Position numbers and translations under genes: made by a program
DNA from: Bog-375 sp049587755
Lineage (GTDB): Bacteria; Acidobacteriota; Terriglobia; Bryobacterales; Bryobacteraceae
Length of the DNA stretch: 64,000 bases
Assembly (NCBI GenBank): GCA_049587755.1
Contig: JBAVEN010000020.1
Coordinates: forward strand, 28,741-92,740
Reading direction: 5' to 3'
Part shown: positions 55,027 to 63,765 of the stretch, one piece after another
Position numbering within the stretch: position 1 is the stretch's first letter
Layout of the letters: the number at the start of each line of letters is the position of its first letter
Notes under the pieces: generated by a model
Seen by the model: only the letters and a program-made list of their open reading frames with translations
What the model was told of the DNA's origin: nothing
The model's database searches: none

Positions 55027-55248
55027 AGGCTCGCGCCGAGCGTCGTAACGGCGCCGGCAGCCTCGCCCCTGAAGTTTCTACATTTTCGCGGTGGCGCCAG
55101 CGGTCTTTGCCGCCGGTCCTTTACGAGCCACGTTGGCGGGAATGTCGACGGTGGGATCCTCAGAGAAAGAGATTTGTTCGCAAGGGTGGCTGCTTGGTGG
55201 CGGGCTTCCTGCCCGCGATTTGCGCGGAAGGCTGAGTTTTGGCGGGAC

Positions 55249-55291
55249 GCAGAAAGAAGCCCGCGCGGCGCCAGCCCTTGCGCCGCGCGGG
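55249..55291 (-). terminator. Rho-independent terminator downstream of the htrA gene
   Basis: A perfect 12-base inverted repeat (CCCGCGCGGCGC at 55260-55271, its complement at 55280-55291) encloses an 8-base loop. Read on the minus strand it is followed by a pyrimidine-rich CTTCTTTCTGC. It lies 37 bases beyond the stop of htrA. A second weaker hairpin (GCGGGC/GCCCGC, 55200-55216) lies further on. No convincing gene occupies 55027-55327; a short minus-strand frame there is crossed by the hairpin. Confidence 0.6.
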
Positions 55292-55327
55292 ATACTGTAC
55301 CGGCTCACTCGTGCCGGGCTTGGTTCA

Positions 55328-56818
55328 TTAAACCGCCAGGTACAAGGTACTGCCCTGGCGGTTCACCAGCAAAAGAGTCTCAGAGGTGGAGTGCTTGAGC
55401 GCCTGCTCGTACTCGGCGCTGTTCCGTACCGGCTTGCGGTTGACTTCCACAATGACGTCGCCGCGCCGCAGGCCGTTGACCGCGGCCTGGCTGGATGGGT
55501 CGACGGCCGTAACCACCACGCCGGTCGTGCCCGGCGCCAGACCGAGTTGGTGGGCGGTTTGCGCGGTCATGTCTTCAACCGAAACTCCCTCCATGCCGGT
55601 TTGCGGGGCGCCCGGCTGGCTGCCGGCTTTGGCGGTCTCGGTGGGCAGTTCGGCCAGCCGCGCCGAAACCTCGCGGTCTGCGCCGTCACGCAGCAGCTTC
55701 ACGCTCACTTCCGTGCCCGGCTGCATCAGCGAAACCGTCATACGCAGTTGCGCGCTGTCGGCCACCGGCTTGCCGTTCACGGCAAGAATGATGTCGCCCT
55801 TCTCGATGCCCGCGCGGGAGGCCGGACTGTCGGGCGTGACATCCGCCACCAGCGCGCCGCCCACTTCCTTCTCGTGAAACGCCTTGGCCAGCTCCGGAGT
55901 CACTTCCTCCGACATCACCCCCAGGTACGCTCGGATCACCCTGCCGTTGCGCAGAATCTGGTCGGTTACGTTGCGCACCACGTTGACGGGAATGGCGAAG
56001 CCGATTCCCTGGTTGCCGTCGGAGTGCGTCAAAATCGCTGTGTTGATGCCGATCAGCTCGCCGCGGTCGTTTACCAGCGCGCCGCCCGAGTTGCCCGGGT
56101 TAATGGGCGCATCGGTCTGGATGAAATCCTCGTAGTCCTCGATGCCCAGGTTGCCGCGGCCTTTGGCGCTGATAATCCCCATGGTTACCGTGCTGCCCAG
56201 ACCGAACGGGTCGCCGACAGCCAGCGCGTAATCGCCAACCTGCACCTTGTCCGAATTGCCAATCACCACCGTGGGCAGATCGGTGGCATCGATTTTAAGC
56301 ACCGCCAGGTCCGTCTTCGGATCGGTGCCCACCACGCGCGCTTTGAATTCGCGCTTGTCGGCCAGCGTGACGCGTACGTCAGTGGCGCCATCGACCACGT
56401 GATTATTGGTGAGGATGTAGCCGTCGGGGCTGACGATCACGCCCGATCCCACACCCTGTTCCCGCTGCTCCCGCGGCATCTGGCCGTTGAAACCGAACGG
56501 CGCGCCGTTGTCGTCGCCGAAGAACTGGCGGAAAAACGGGTCCATGTTACCCGGTATCATCCCCGCTGGGGTCTTCACCATCTTGGCGGACGAGACATTG
56601 ACCACCGCCGGCAGCACCTTCTTCACCACCGGGGCGAACGTGTCGCGGCTGGGCGCCTCATCCGGGTTGGCGTAACGGAACGTGGCCGGCGGATTGGCAT
56701 TGCTCATATGCTCGACGCCGGCCACTGCCAGGGCGCCCAAACCCGCCGCCATTAGCGTTGCCATCGCCGCCGCCGCCGCCGCCGCGCGCGGACCGCTCCA
56801 AATGCGTTTGAAACTCAT
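55328..56818 (-). CDS. HtrA/DegP-family periplasmic serine protease (Do)
   Basis: 496 residues from ATG 56818, preceded by GGAGGT. An N-terminal anchor or signal (about 10-35) leads to a trypsin-like domain with His 140 (LTNNHVVDG), Asp 170 (KTDLAVL) and Ser 244 (NPGNSGGALV), then two PDZ domains (about 275-370 and 395-490) with LGVMSEEVTPELAK and GDIILAVNGKPV. It degrades misfolded envelope proteins. A 150-base gap separates it from the preceding HAD gene, so it has its own promoter region. Confidence 0.95.
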   Translation of the reverse strand: MSFKRIWSGPRAAAAAAAMATLMAAGLGALAVAGVEHMSNANPPATFRYANPDEAPSRDTFAPVVKKVLPAVVNVSSAKMVKTPAGMIPGNMDPFFRQFFGDDNGAPFGFNGQMPREQREQGVGSGVIVSPDGYILTNNHVVDGATDVRVTLADKREFKARVVGTDPKTDLAVLKIDATDLPTVVIGNSDKVQVGDYALAVGDPFGLGSTVTMGIISAKGRGNLGIEDYEDFIQTDAPINPGNSGGALVNDRGELIGINTAILTHSDGNQGIGFAIPVNVVRNVTDQILRNGRVIRAYLGVMSEEVTPELAKAFHEKEVGGALVADVTPDSPASRAGIEKGDIILAVNGKPVADSAQLRMTVSLMQPGTEVSVKLLRDGADREVSARLAELPTETAKAGSQPGAPQTGMEGVSVEDMTAQTAHQLGLAPGTTGVVVTAVDPSSQAAVNGLRRGDVIVEVNRKPVRNSAEYEQALKHSTSETLLLVNRQGSTLYLAV

Positions 56819-56968
56819 GTAACCTCCAGATTCTTTGTCTGCTGAATGCGCCGCTTGTGAGGAGTGCACCCCGCAAGTGGTCTCACTGGAATGGACGTAT
56901 GGCGGACCGAAACGTCACGCGGGGATTGGGAGCCGGACGAACGGTGGCGGGCCGGGCATGCGCGGCCC

Positions 56969-57652
56969 TTACGTGAAGCTCGTCACCAGCTCGCGCAGGT
57001 CATCGATCCAAAAATCGGGCTGGTACCGCGCCAGGTCCTCGCGCTTCCCGTACCCGTAAAGCACCGCGCAGGTTTTGATTCCGGCCTGGCGGCCGGCTTC
57101 CATATCGGCGGCCGAATCGCCCACCATCAGGCACTCGCCCGGCTCCGCGCCCAGCGCCTGCATGGACTTCAGAATCACGTCCGGCGCCGGCTTACAAGGG
57201 AAGCCATCGGTGCCTTGCACGTGGTCGAAGTAGCGCAGCAGTCCGAATTGCTCCAGAATCATCCGCGTGGTGGGCGTGCCCTTGGTAGTGGCGGTGCCTT
57301 TGCGCCCGCCCAGCGCCGCCAGCGCCTCCGCCACGCCGGGATACACGCTGGTTTCGCGGTGGCCGCGCGCCAGGTAGATGGCGCGGTATTGGCGGATCCA
57401 TTCCTCCATCTGCTCCGGTGTGTGATTGGGGAACACGTCGCCGAACACCGCTACCAGGTGGAGGCCGACATAGCCTTTCAGAAAGTCGAACGAGACCGCG
57501 GGAGCGCCCGCCGCGGCGAGCACCTGCTCGACGGCGGCACAGATATCGCGCGCCGAATCGAGCACCGTGCCGTCGATATCGAAAAGATAGACCGAAAAGG
57601 GCGGGACTTGTTTGCGCTTTGTCCGGACGGATCCGTCCATTGTCCGGATCAC
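56969..57652 (-). CDS. HAD-family hydrolase, phosphoglycolate-phosphatase-like
   Basis: About 227 residues. Motifs: YLFDIDGTVLDSA, TTKGTPTTR, FPCKPAPDVI and GDSAADMEAGRQAG, as in Gph/PGMB-type phosphatases. The start is GTG 57652, overlapping the ftsH stop by 4 bases, or ATG 57640. It probably removes phosphoglycolate or a related small phosphate ester. Confidence 0.87.
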   Translation of the reverse strand: MIRTMDGSVRTKRKQVPPFSVYLFDIDGTVLDSARDICAAVEQVLAAAGAPAVSFDFLKGYVGLHLVAVFGDVFPNHTPEQMEEWIRQYRAIYLARGHRETSVYPGVAEALAALGGRKGTATTKGTPTTRMILEQFGLLRYFDHVQGTDGFPCKPAPDVILKSMQALGAEPGECLMVGDSAADMEAGRQAGIKTCAVLYGYGKREDLARYQPDFWIDDLRELVTSFT

Positions 57653-59562
57653 GCCGGTTGGGGATGCTCGCCTTCGTTGAGTCCGGGAACGCGGCGGCCA
57701 CTCTCCGGCCGCAACACCTGCTGGGTATGGTCCTCGGCGTCCATGCCGCCCGGCTTGATCGGTTCGATGGACTGTCCCTTGACGATCTGCATCACTTCGT
57801 TTCCGTCCAGGATTTCCCGCTCGAGCAGCGTTTCGGCAATCTTCACCAGCGCGTCGGAGTGTTCTTTGATGATGGCCTCCGCGGTGTCATAAGAGCCCTG
57901 CACGATTTTCTTGACCTGCGCATCGATGCGGATGGCGGTCTCTTCGCTGTAGTCGCGGTGCTGGGCAATCTCGCGGCCGAGAAAGATCTGCTCTTCCTTC
58001 TTGCCGAAGCTGAGCGGCCCCAATTCGCTCATTCCCCACTCGCAGACCATCTTGCGGGCCAGGTCGGTGGCGCGCTCGATATCGTTGCCGGCGCCGGTGG
58101 TCATGTGATGCATGTAATTCTCTTCGGCGATGCGCCCGCCCATCAGGATGGCAAGCTGTGCCAGCAGGTAGTCCTTGCTGTAGGAATGCTTGTCGTCGAT
58201 CGGCAACTGCATGGTGACGCCCAGCGCCATGCCGCGCGGGATGATGGTCACCTTGTGCAGCGGATCGGCTTCGGGCAGCACGGCCGCCACCAGGGCGTGC
58301 CCGGCTTCGTGATAAGCGGTATTGCGCTTTTCCGCGTCGGAGAGGATCAGCGATTTTCGCTCCGCGCCCATCAGGATCTTGTCCTTGGCCAGCTCGAAAT
58401 CGACCATCATCACGACCTTGCGGTTTTGCCGCGCGGCGTTGAGGGCGGCTTCGTTCACCAGGTTGGCCAAGTCGGCTCCGGCCAGGCCCGGCGTGCCGCG
58501 CCCCAGCACGGAAAGATCGACATTGTCGCCCAGCGGAATCTTCTTGGTATGCACGCGCAGGATGGCCTCGCGCCCCCCCACGTCCGGACGGCCCACCACT
58601 ACGCGGCGGTCGAAACGGCCGGGCCGCAGCAACGCCGGGTCCAGCACGTCGGGCCGGTTGGTGGCTGCCACCAGGATCACGCCTTCATTCGATTCGAAGC
58701 CGTCCATCTCCACCAGCAACTGGTTCAGGGTCTGCTCGCGCTCATCGTGCCCTCCGCCCAAGCCCGCCCCGCGATGCCGTCCCACGGCATCGATCTCATC
58801 GATGAAAATGATGCACGGTGCATTCTTCTTACCCTGCTCGAACAGGTCGCGCACGCGGCTGGCGCCTACGCCCACAAACATTTCCACGAAGTCCGATCCA
58901 GAGATGGAAAAGAACGGCACGCTGGCTTCGCCGGCGATCGCGCGTGCCAGCAAAGTCTTGCCGGTGCCGGGAGGCCCGACCAGCAGCACGCCCTTGGGAA
59001 TGCGTCCGCCCAGTTTCTGGAATTTTTGCGGCTCGCGCAGGAATTCGATAATCTCCTGCAACTCTTCCTTGGCCTCTTCTACTCCCGCCACGTCCTTGAA
59101 AGTGACCTTCTTCTGCTGCGTGGAATGCAGCCGCGCGCGGCTCTTGCCAAAGCTCAACGCCTTGTTGCCGCCGCTCTGCATTTGCCGCATCATGAAAATC
59201 CAGAACGCAATCACCACGATGAAGGGTGAAGCGTTAATCAGGATCGAGACCCAACTGGAGGAGCTGGTGTCCTTGATATCCACGTTGACCCCGTGTTGCT
59301 CCATGTCTTTGATGATGTCGGGGTAGTTCACGGGAATGAAGGTGTGCAGTCCTGCGTTCGGGTTGGACTTGTAGGTTCCGTGCACCTCATTGCCGGTGAT
59401 GGTGACTTTGTCCACGGCGCCGGCATCCACTTTTGAAACAAATTCGGTGAAGGTCAGATTTTGTTCCTTGGGCGCCTGGGTGGTGCGGACCACCATGAAC
59501 AGCATGGCCACCACCAGGAATATAATCACCCAAAACAGAATCTGCTTGATGTTGGAACTCAC
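57649..59562 (-). CDS. ftsH: ATP-dependent zinc metalloprotease FtsH
   Basis: 637 residues: a first transmembrane helix (8-26), a periplasmic segment, a second helix (about 104-126), the AAA module with Walker A GPPGTGKT (196-203), Walker B IIFIDEIDAVG and SRH TNRPDVLDPALLRPGR, and the metalloprotease HEAGH at 418-422. It degrades membrane and short-lived cytoplasmic proteins. Its start overlaps the tilS stop by 4 bases. Confidence 0.97.
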   Translation of the reverse strand: MSSNIKQILFWVIIFLVVAMLFMVVRTTQAPKEQNLTFTEFVSKVDAGAVDKVTITGNEVHGTYKSNPNAGLHTFIPVNYPDIIKDMEQHGVNVDIKDTSSSSWVSILINASPFIVVIAFWIFMMRQMQSGGNKALSFGKSRARLHSTQQKKVTFKDVAGVEEAKEELQEIIEFLREPQKFQKLGGRIPKGVLLVGPPGTGKTLLARAIAGEASVPFFSISGSDFVEMFVGVGASRVRDLFEQGKKNAPCIIFIDEIDAVGRHRGAGLGGGHDEREQTLNQLLVEMDGFESNEGVILVAATNRPDVLDPALLRPGRFDRRVVVGRPDVGGREAILRVHTKKIPLGDNVDLSVLGRGTPGLAGADLANLVNEAALNAARQNRKVVMMVDFELAKDKILMGAERKSLILSDAEKRNTAYHEAGHALVAAVLPEADPLHKVTIIPRGMALGVTMQLPIDDKHSYSKDYLLAQLAILMGGRIAEENYMHHMTTGAGNDIERATDLARKMVCEWGMSELGPLSFGKKEEQIFLGREIAQHRDYSEETAIRIDAQVKKIVQGSYDTAEAIIKEHSDALVKIAETLLEREILDGNEVMQIVKGQSIEPIKPGGMDAEDHTQQVLRPESGRRVPGLNEGEHPQPA

Positions 59563-61034
59563 TGATCCTCCCTCGAAGGCGCTTTCGACTCCTGACTAAT
59601 AGACGCCGCCGCGCGCCCCTGCGATTCCACCTTCTCATCTTGATCGACTTCACGGATTTGGAGAATCCGGGTGCTCGCCGGACCCGCAGCTACGCCGTGC
59701 GCCGGCCCAAACCGCCGCGTCCAGACGATGGAGGCGCCGCAGGCCAGCACCGGCCACTGCGCGCGCTCCCAAATCGGAATCCGGGCCTGGTGGAAGAGAG
59801 TCTTGATTTTCGCCTCGTTGGAGTGTCCGTTGGGCTGGTAGCGGTCGCCGGGACGCCAGTTGCGAAATACCAAGCCGCCGGACACTAAGTGCCCGTCCAC
59901 ACAACCCACGTCACCATTATATACGTATCCCGACGCGGGATCAGTTCCCTGGTTTTCAATCAGTTCCAGTTGGAGATCGCGGCCGGCGCCCGGCGCGCGG
60001 ATGCGACCGGGGACGGGCGCCGGAACCTGCCAGGCCAGCGGAGGGGGTTGGGGCCGCGCAAACCGGATCCAGTCGAACGAACGCGTGATGCCGATCCCCG
60101 GTGCCTGCAACCGGCCGTGGCCTTGGGTGGCGCGTGCCATCTCGAGCGCGCGGTCCACGTGATGCAGGCCGATCGCGCGCAGATCGCCCTTGGCGCGCTC
60201 GATGGCGTGCCGCACCAGCCGGCGGGCGGCGGCCAGAGGCAAGCGCGCCAACTCCTCCGCTGGCGCCAGTACGGCGGCGCCATCGTCGCGCAGGCACACG
60301 GCGGCGAGGCGCGCGGTTTCCTCTTTCCAATATGTCTCCTCGGCCAGCGCCCACTCGGCCGTCTTGGCCAGGGTTTCCTCAAGCGCTGGATTCCACTCCC
60401 GGGCAAGCTGCGGCAGAAGGCTATGGCGGATGCGGTTCCGCGCAAACCGGGTGCTCGCATTGGTCGAGTCCTCCCGCCAGGCGATGCCGCGCGCGCGCAG
60501 AAAAGCCTCGGTTTCGGCGCGCGTGACTTCGAGCAGCGGACGCACCATGCCGTCGTCCGTCAGCGGACGGATGCCCGCCAGGCCGGCCGTGCCAGCGCCG
60601 CGCAGAAAACGAAACAGCACGGTTTCCGCCTGGTCGCTCCGGGTGTGGCCGAGCGCAACGCGGTCCACCGCACCGGCCGCGATTTGCCCGCGAAAGAACC
60701 GCAGACGCGCCTCTCGCGCTGCCTCTTCCAGGTTGCCGCCTGCGGACCCAAGCTCGGCCCGCGCCAGGATGAATGGCAGCTCCATCCCGGCCGCCAGCGC
60801 ACGCACGAACTCCGCATCCTGCCGCGCCTCTTCGCCGCGCAACCCGTGGTCCAGGTGCAGCACGGTGAGGCGCAGATTCCAGCGGGCGGCAAGTTCCCGC
60901 AGCACTTCGAGCAGGCAGACCGAATCCGCGCCGCCCGAGACAGCCACGCCGGCTCGCTGATGGGGACGGAACATGCCGTACCGTTCAATGGTTTGGGCCA
61001 CGCGTTGAAGCACAATCCGGAACCCGCACTTCAT
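59559..61034 (-). CDS. tilS: tRNA(Ile)-lysidine synthase TilS
   Basis: 491 residues from ATG 61034 (MKCGFRIVLQR). The N-type ATP pyrophosphatase loop is VSGGADSVCLLEVL, then HLDHGLRGEEA and a LGHTRSDQAETVLFRFLRG segment. C-terminal substrate-binding domains (about 250-480) end with FRNWRPGDRYQPNG. TilS converts the CAU anticodon of one tRNA-Ile into lysidine-modified form. tilS-ftsH is a frequent pairing. Confidence 0.93.
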   Translation of the reverse strand: MKCGFRIVLQRVAQTIERYGMFRPHQRAGVAVSGGADSVCLLEVLRELAARWNLRLTVLHLDHGLRGEEARQDAEFVRALAAGMELPFILARAELGSAGGNLEEAAREARLRFFRGQIAAGAVDRVALGHTRSDQAETVLFRFLRGAGTAGLAGIRPLTDDGMVRPLLEVTRAETEAFLRARGIAWREDSTNASTRFARNRIRHSLLPQLAREWNPALEETLAKTAEWALAEETYWKEETARLAAVCLRDDGAAVLAPAEELARLPLAAARRLVRHAIERAKGDLRAIGLHHVDRALEMARATQGHGRLQAPGIGITRSFDWIRFARPQPPPLAWQVPAPVPGRIRAPGAGRDLQLELIENQGTDPASGYVYNGDVGCVDGHLVSGGLVFRNWRPGDRYQPNGHSNEAKIKTLFHQARIPIWERAQWPVLACGASIVWTRRFGPAHGVAAGPASTRILQIREVDQDEKVESQGRAAASISQESKAPSREDQ

Positions 61035-61209
61035 TGTAGGGCTGCGCTGAGGCGGTGCACAAAGCGGAGCGCGGCCCCGCGTGCACCACCAGCGCAAAAT
61101 CGCGGCCTGCGGCAAACGCATCCGGCGTATACACCGGATCCGGCCGAACCCCTGGCCGAAACGTGGCAATTCGTTCCACGCCGTGATGGAACATCACCTC
61201 GGCGCGCAC
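60985..61209 (-). CDS. Possible small protein upstream of tilS
   Basis: About 74 residues from GTG 61209 (or ATG 61194), overlapping the start of tilS by 50 bases. The stretch MFHHGVERIATFRPG and RDFALVVHAGPRSALC reads like real coding sequence, but there is no known domain or clear ribosome site. The frame is the in-frame continuation after the stop of the degenerate GGDEF gene. Treat as doubtful. Confidence 0.2.
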   Translation of the reverse strand: MRAEVMFHHGVERIATFRPGVRPDPVYTPDAFAAGRDFALVVHAGPRSALCTASAQPYNEVRVPDCASTRGPNH

Positions 61210-61260
61210 AAGCCCCGCGCCGGCCCGAAGCCAAGAGTTTCTCGTGCCCGGTCCGGCGAA

Positions 61261-62274
61261 TCAGGCGGGAATGGGGTCCTCGTCACGGCAGCCCTGGCTG
61301 GCGATGAAATCGTTAATCTGGCGGTTCAGGTCCGCCAGGTGCGGGGACAGCGCAAAGATGGACCACGCGATGGAAAGAGAAATTGACGCTGGGCGGCCGT
61401 TGACTTCGAAGGTCCGCTCAATGGGCATCTCCAGAAAGCGTTTCAATCGGGCCCGGACCAACTCGGATGATTCGGCGCTCGCCAGCGACGCGACAATGGC
61501 CGGGCCGGACCAGCGGAACAAACGGTCGGTAGACGCCAGGTGCCCGGCGATGTACTGTTTGAGCGCGCGAACGACTTCATCGCCGGCTGCGCGGCCGAAA
61601 CGCAGGTTGATGCGGCGGGCCTCGCTCAGCACGAACACGGCCACGTGCTTCTGGCCCCCGCTGCGGAGCGCGGACAGAAACTGCGCCTGCGCCACCAGCT
61701 CGCACGGCAGGTCGGTAATCGGATCGAGACCGACGCTGCGCCAGGCTTCCTGTTTGCGGATGAGTTCCCGCTGCAGGGCCTGCGTCATCCGGTCCGACTC
61801 GGCCTTTTGCTGTTTGGCTTCCTCCTGGATGTCCCCCAGACACCTCCGCAGTTGCGCCTTGAGGTTGGAGACGCCTTGCGCCGTGGCGGCCCGCTCAACG
61901 TCATCGCCGATCTTGCGCAGCCGCGCCACTGCCCGTGCGCCGAGCCCTCCCATATCGACTGCCGTACGGGACAGCAACGCAATGGTGTTTTGCATCTCGG
62001 CGCCCTGGGTCTGCAACATGCGGGTTCCCTGTCGCGCGTAATCCCCGATCGCCTGCACGGCCGATTCGGCGTTCGCCAGCACGGTCTCGACGCTGTCCTC
62101 CGCGCCCATTCCCTGGCGAATTTCGCCAATCCGTTCGCGGAAACTCTGGCGGGCGTCGCGATCGAGTTCCAGCGCGTAGGCGGCGACTCCATCCAGCAGC
62201 ATGGACAACGCTTTCCGGTAGGCGGCTTCCTCTTCTGATAGTGCCAGGAACGGCTTGATGCTCACCAATGCCAT
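61261..62274 (-). CDS. Coiled-coil protein with degenerate GGDEF domain
   Basis: 337 residues from ATG 62274. Residues 10-175 are helical and rich in Ala, Gln, Arg and Glu, with long coiled-coil stretches. From about 182 a GGDEF-like fold begins (DPITDLPCELV, compare DPLTGLPNR) and continues through RINLRFGRAAGDEVVRALKQYI, but the catalytic loop reads RWSGPAI at 254-260 where GGDEF is expected. It cannot synthesise c-di-GMP by the standard mechanism; it may bind a nucleotide or act as a scaffold. No membrane segment is visible. Confidence 0.7.
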   Translation of the reverse strand: MALVSIKPFLALSEEEAAYRKALSMLLDGVAAYALELDRDARQSFRERIGEIRQGMGAEDSVETVLANAESAVQAIGDYARQGTRMLQTQGAEMQNTIALLSRTAVDMGGLGARAVARLRKIGDDVERAATAQGVSNLKAQLRRCLGDIQEEAKQQKAESDRMTQALQRELIRKQEAWRSVGLDPITDLPCELVAQAQFLSALRSGGQKHVAVFVLSEARRINLRFGRAAGDEVVRALKQYIAGHLASTDRLFRWSGPAIVASLASAESSELVRARLKRFLEMPIERTFEVNGRPASISLSIAWSIFALSPHLADLNRQINDFIASQGCRDEDPIPA

Positions 62275-62341
62275 CGGTCGCAGATCTCGCTCGCATCCCT
62301 TATCGGCGGATCGGGAAAGACTCTGTATAGGGGAACAAAAC

Positions 62342-62381
62342 GGGCTGGCCCGTCCCCTCCTTTCGCACGAGATGCCAGCCC
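62342..62381. repeat. 8-base perfect inverted repeat in a leader region
   Basis: GGGCTGGC (62342-62349) and GCCAGCCC (62374-62381) enclose a 24-base loop that on the minus strand contains AAAGGAGGGGACGG. On the minus strand the hairpin is followed by GTTTTGTT, about 60 bases before the start of the GGDEF-like gene. It may be a weak terminator for transcripts from the right or a regulatory leader element. I cannot match it to a known riboswitch. Confidence 0.35.
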
Positions 62382-62467
62382 CCATAAGGCGTTCATCGGC
62401 TTCAGGCGATGCCGGAAGCGACGGGAGCTTCGGAGCTGCGGCCCCGAAGCGGGCCGGCAGGCTCTGG

Positions 62468-62473
62468 TATAAT
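62468..62473 (+). promoter_or_regulatory. TATAAT -10 element upstream of the tRNA remnant
   Basis: A perfect TATAAT lies 26 bases before the first base of the tRNA-like sequence. The -35 region (around 62445) does not match consensus. Perfect -10 boxes are typical of strong stable-RNA promoters, so this is probably the old tRNA promoter. Confidence 0.4.
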
Positions 62474-62499
62474 TGCCTTGCCACCCTCTTCGACGATAC

Positions 62500-62543
62500 G
62501 GTGAGGTGCGAGAGCGGTTGAATCGGGCGGTCTCGAAAACCGA
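62500..62543 (+). tRNA. 5' half of tRNA-Ser (anticodon CGA), truncated
   Basis: The sequence begins GGTGAGG (acceptor strand), TG at positions 8-9, a D-arm CGA-GAGCGGTTGAA-TCG, and an anticodon arm with loop CTCGAAA (anticodon CGA) between CGGT and ACCG. After that the long variable arm, the TTCGAATC T-arm and the complementary acceptor strand CCTCACC are all missing: nothing resembling them occurs in the following 400 bases. The gene cannot yield a functional tRNA as it stands; the missing half may lie on the far side of an inserted element. Confidence 0.6.
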
Positions 62544-62549
62544 CTCTGC

Positions 62550-62989
62550 ACTTCTTGCAAGCTGAACAAAATCAATCAAATCCGCTTGCCGATCAACAGT
62601 TTGCACCGAATCTGATTTCACTGGTTTCCCTTCCTTTTCATCCGGTTTTACCCAAGTTTGGTGCCAAAATGGTGACACCCGGCATAAAAGTACTTTGCCA
62701 CGTAAACTGTCACCGTTTGGCACAGCGAGATCTAGCCTAAGCCTGATGACAGCAGGGAAGTTTCGCTGACGACAGATCGATCAATTCGGGTCAAGCGGCA
62801 GCACACTCCGGGCTTCCGGCTCGCTCATTCGGTAGCCCCAATGATCGGAATAGGTTGTGGTTTTGATACAGTCTTGATGCACCAACCCAGTGAGCCGCGA
62901 CGCTCAGCCGGGAAGGGGCGTGTGGCCAGTCGGTCCGATTCGCGTCTGATGGTCGCGCAAGCAAGGAACACTTTGCCGCCACGGCTCGC
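62550..62989. other. 440-base stretch without a supported gene
   Basis: No frame here has a recognisable domain. A minus-strand frame at about 62791-62990 contains PHAPSRLSVAAHWVGASRL-like sequence with no start or ribosome site that convinces me; it may be the remnant of a mobile or repeated element. The stretch is lower in GC near 62560-62720 than its surroundings. Confidence 0.4.
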
Positions 62990-63427
62990 TTAAGTGGCGG
63001 CGTCGGCGGGATGCAGAACTTCGATGCCAGCGTAACGGGAAAACCCTGTCCTGTCGAAGGTGAGAATGGTGGTGAGGCCGTGCACGAGCATGGCGGCGAC
63101 CAACCGGGCATCGTGTGCAGGCTTCCCGGCAACCCGATATTGAATGACCAGGCTCTCCCAGACCGGATAAATCGCCGGAGGATCGGGCAACAGAGGAAAC
63201 ATGCTCTTCAGGCGCAGTAATTCCGCCGCCGCCTCCGTCGTCGATAGCCCCAAGCCATTTTGGGAAGCCGGCCGCGTCGCCACGACCCACAACTCCGTGA
63301 GGTTCTGCGGAACGATGTGAAGTGCGCGGCCCCGCGCGGTTAGGGTTTCAAAAGCGCGCGCCACCGTTTCGTATTGCGGGTGCCGAACCTGTAGCGTTCG
63401 AACGAGTGTGCTGGTATCGATGAGCAA
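62990..63427 (-). CDS. vapC: PIN-domain toxin, VapC-like
   Basis: 145 residues. PIN-type acidic residues are at Asp 4 (LIDTSTLVR), Glu 45 (QNLTELWVV), Asp 106 (PAHDARLVAAM) and Asp 125 (ILTFDRTGFSRY), the layout of VapC ribonucleases that cleave tRNA or rRNA. It starts 9 bases after the antitoxin stop, the usual order. Confidence 0.88.
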   Translation of the reverse strand: MLIDTSTLVRTLQVRHPQYETVARAFETLTARGRALHIVPQNLTELWVVATRPASQNGLGLSTTEAAAELLRLKSMFPLLPDPPAIYPVWESLVIQYRVAGKPAHDARLVAAMLVHGLTTILTFDRTGFSRYAGIEVLHPADAAT

Positions 63428-63436
63428 GAGGACGCC

Positions 63437-63700
63437 CTATATCAGGTCCGGGTAGATGCTCTCCCGGCTCATGGCGTCGTCGGAGAGAACCGGGATGTTG
63501 GGACTATGGCTGTCAGCCCAGGCGCGAAATTGCCGCGCCCACTCCTTGGGATTCGTTTTCTGCAAGTGGGTGATGGAGGCTGGCTGGACTTGCTGTTCAG
63601 CAAGGTCCAGTATCCACTGCTCAAGGCTCAGGCCGCGGGCCTGCGCTTCGGCCTTGAACGCTGCTTCCTTTTCCGGGGGTACATTGAGCGTGACAGTCAT
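63437..63700 (-). CDS. vapB: VapB-like antitoxin
   Basis: 87 residues. The N-terminal 37 residues have the ribbon-helix-helix pattern (MTVTLNVPPEKEAAFKAEA, GLSLEQWILDLAE); the C-terminal segment RAWADSHSPNIPVL-DDAMSRE is the probable toxin-binding tail. It should repress its own promoter together with the toxin. Its promoter must lie in the 66 bases between it and the CRISPR trailer. Confidence 0.8.
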   Translation of the reverse strand: MTVTLNVPPEKEAAFKAEAQARGLSLEQWILDLAEQQVQPASITHLQKTNPKEWARQFRAWADSHSPNIPVLSDDAMSRESIYPDLI

Positions 63701-63765
63701 AATTGGAGCTCTTCCCTCTTCAGGTTAACGCATTCACTGTACCTCAGAGGAGTTGGCACAAGGCA

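Noticed and set aside
55078..55308. Short minus-strand frame of 76 residues after htrA
   Set aside because: It is interrupted functionally by a strong terminator hairpin and has low-complexity Ala/Arg/Pro sequence.
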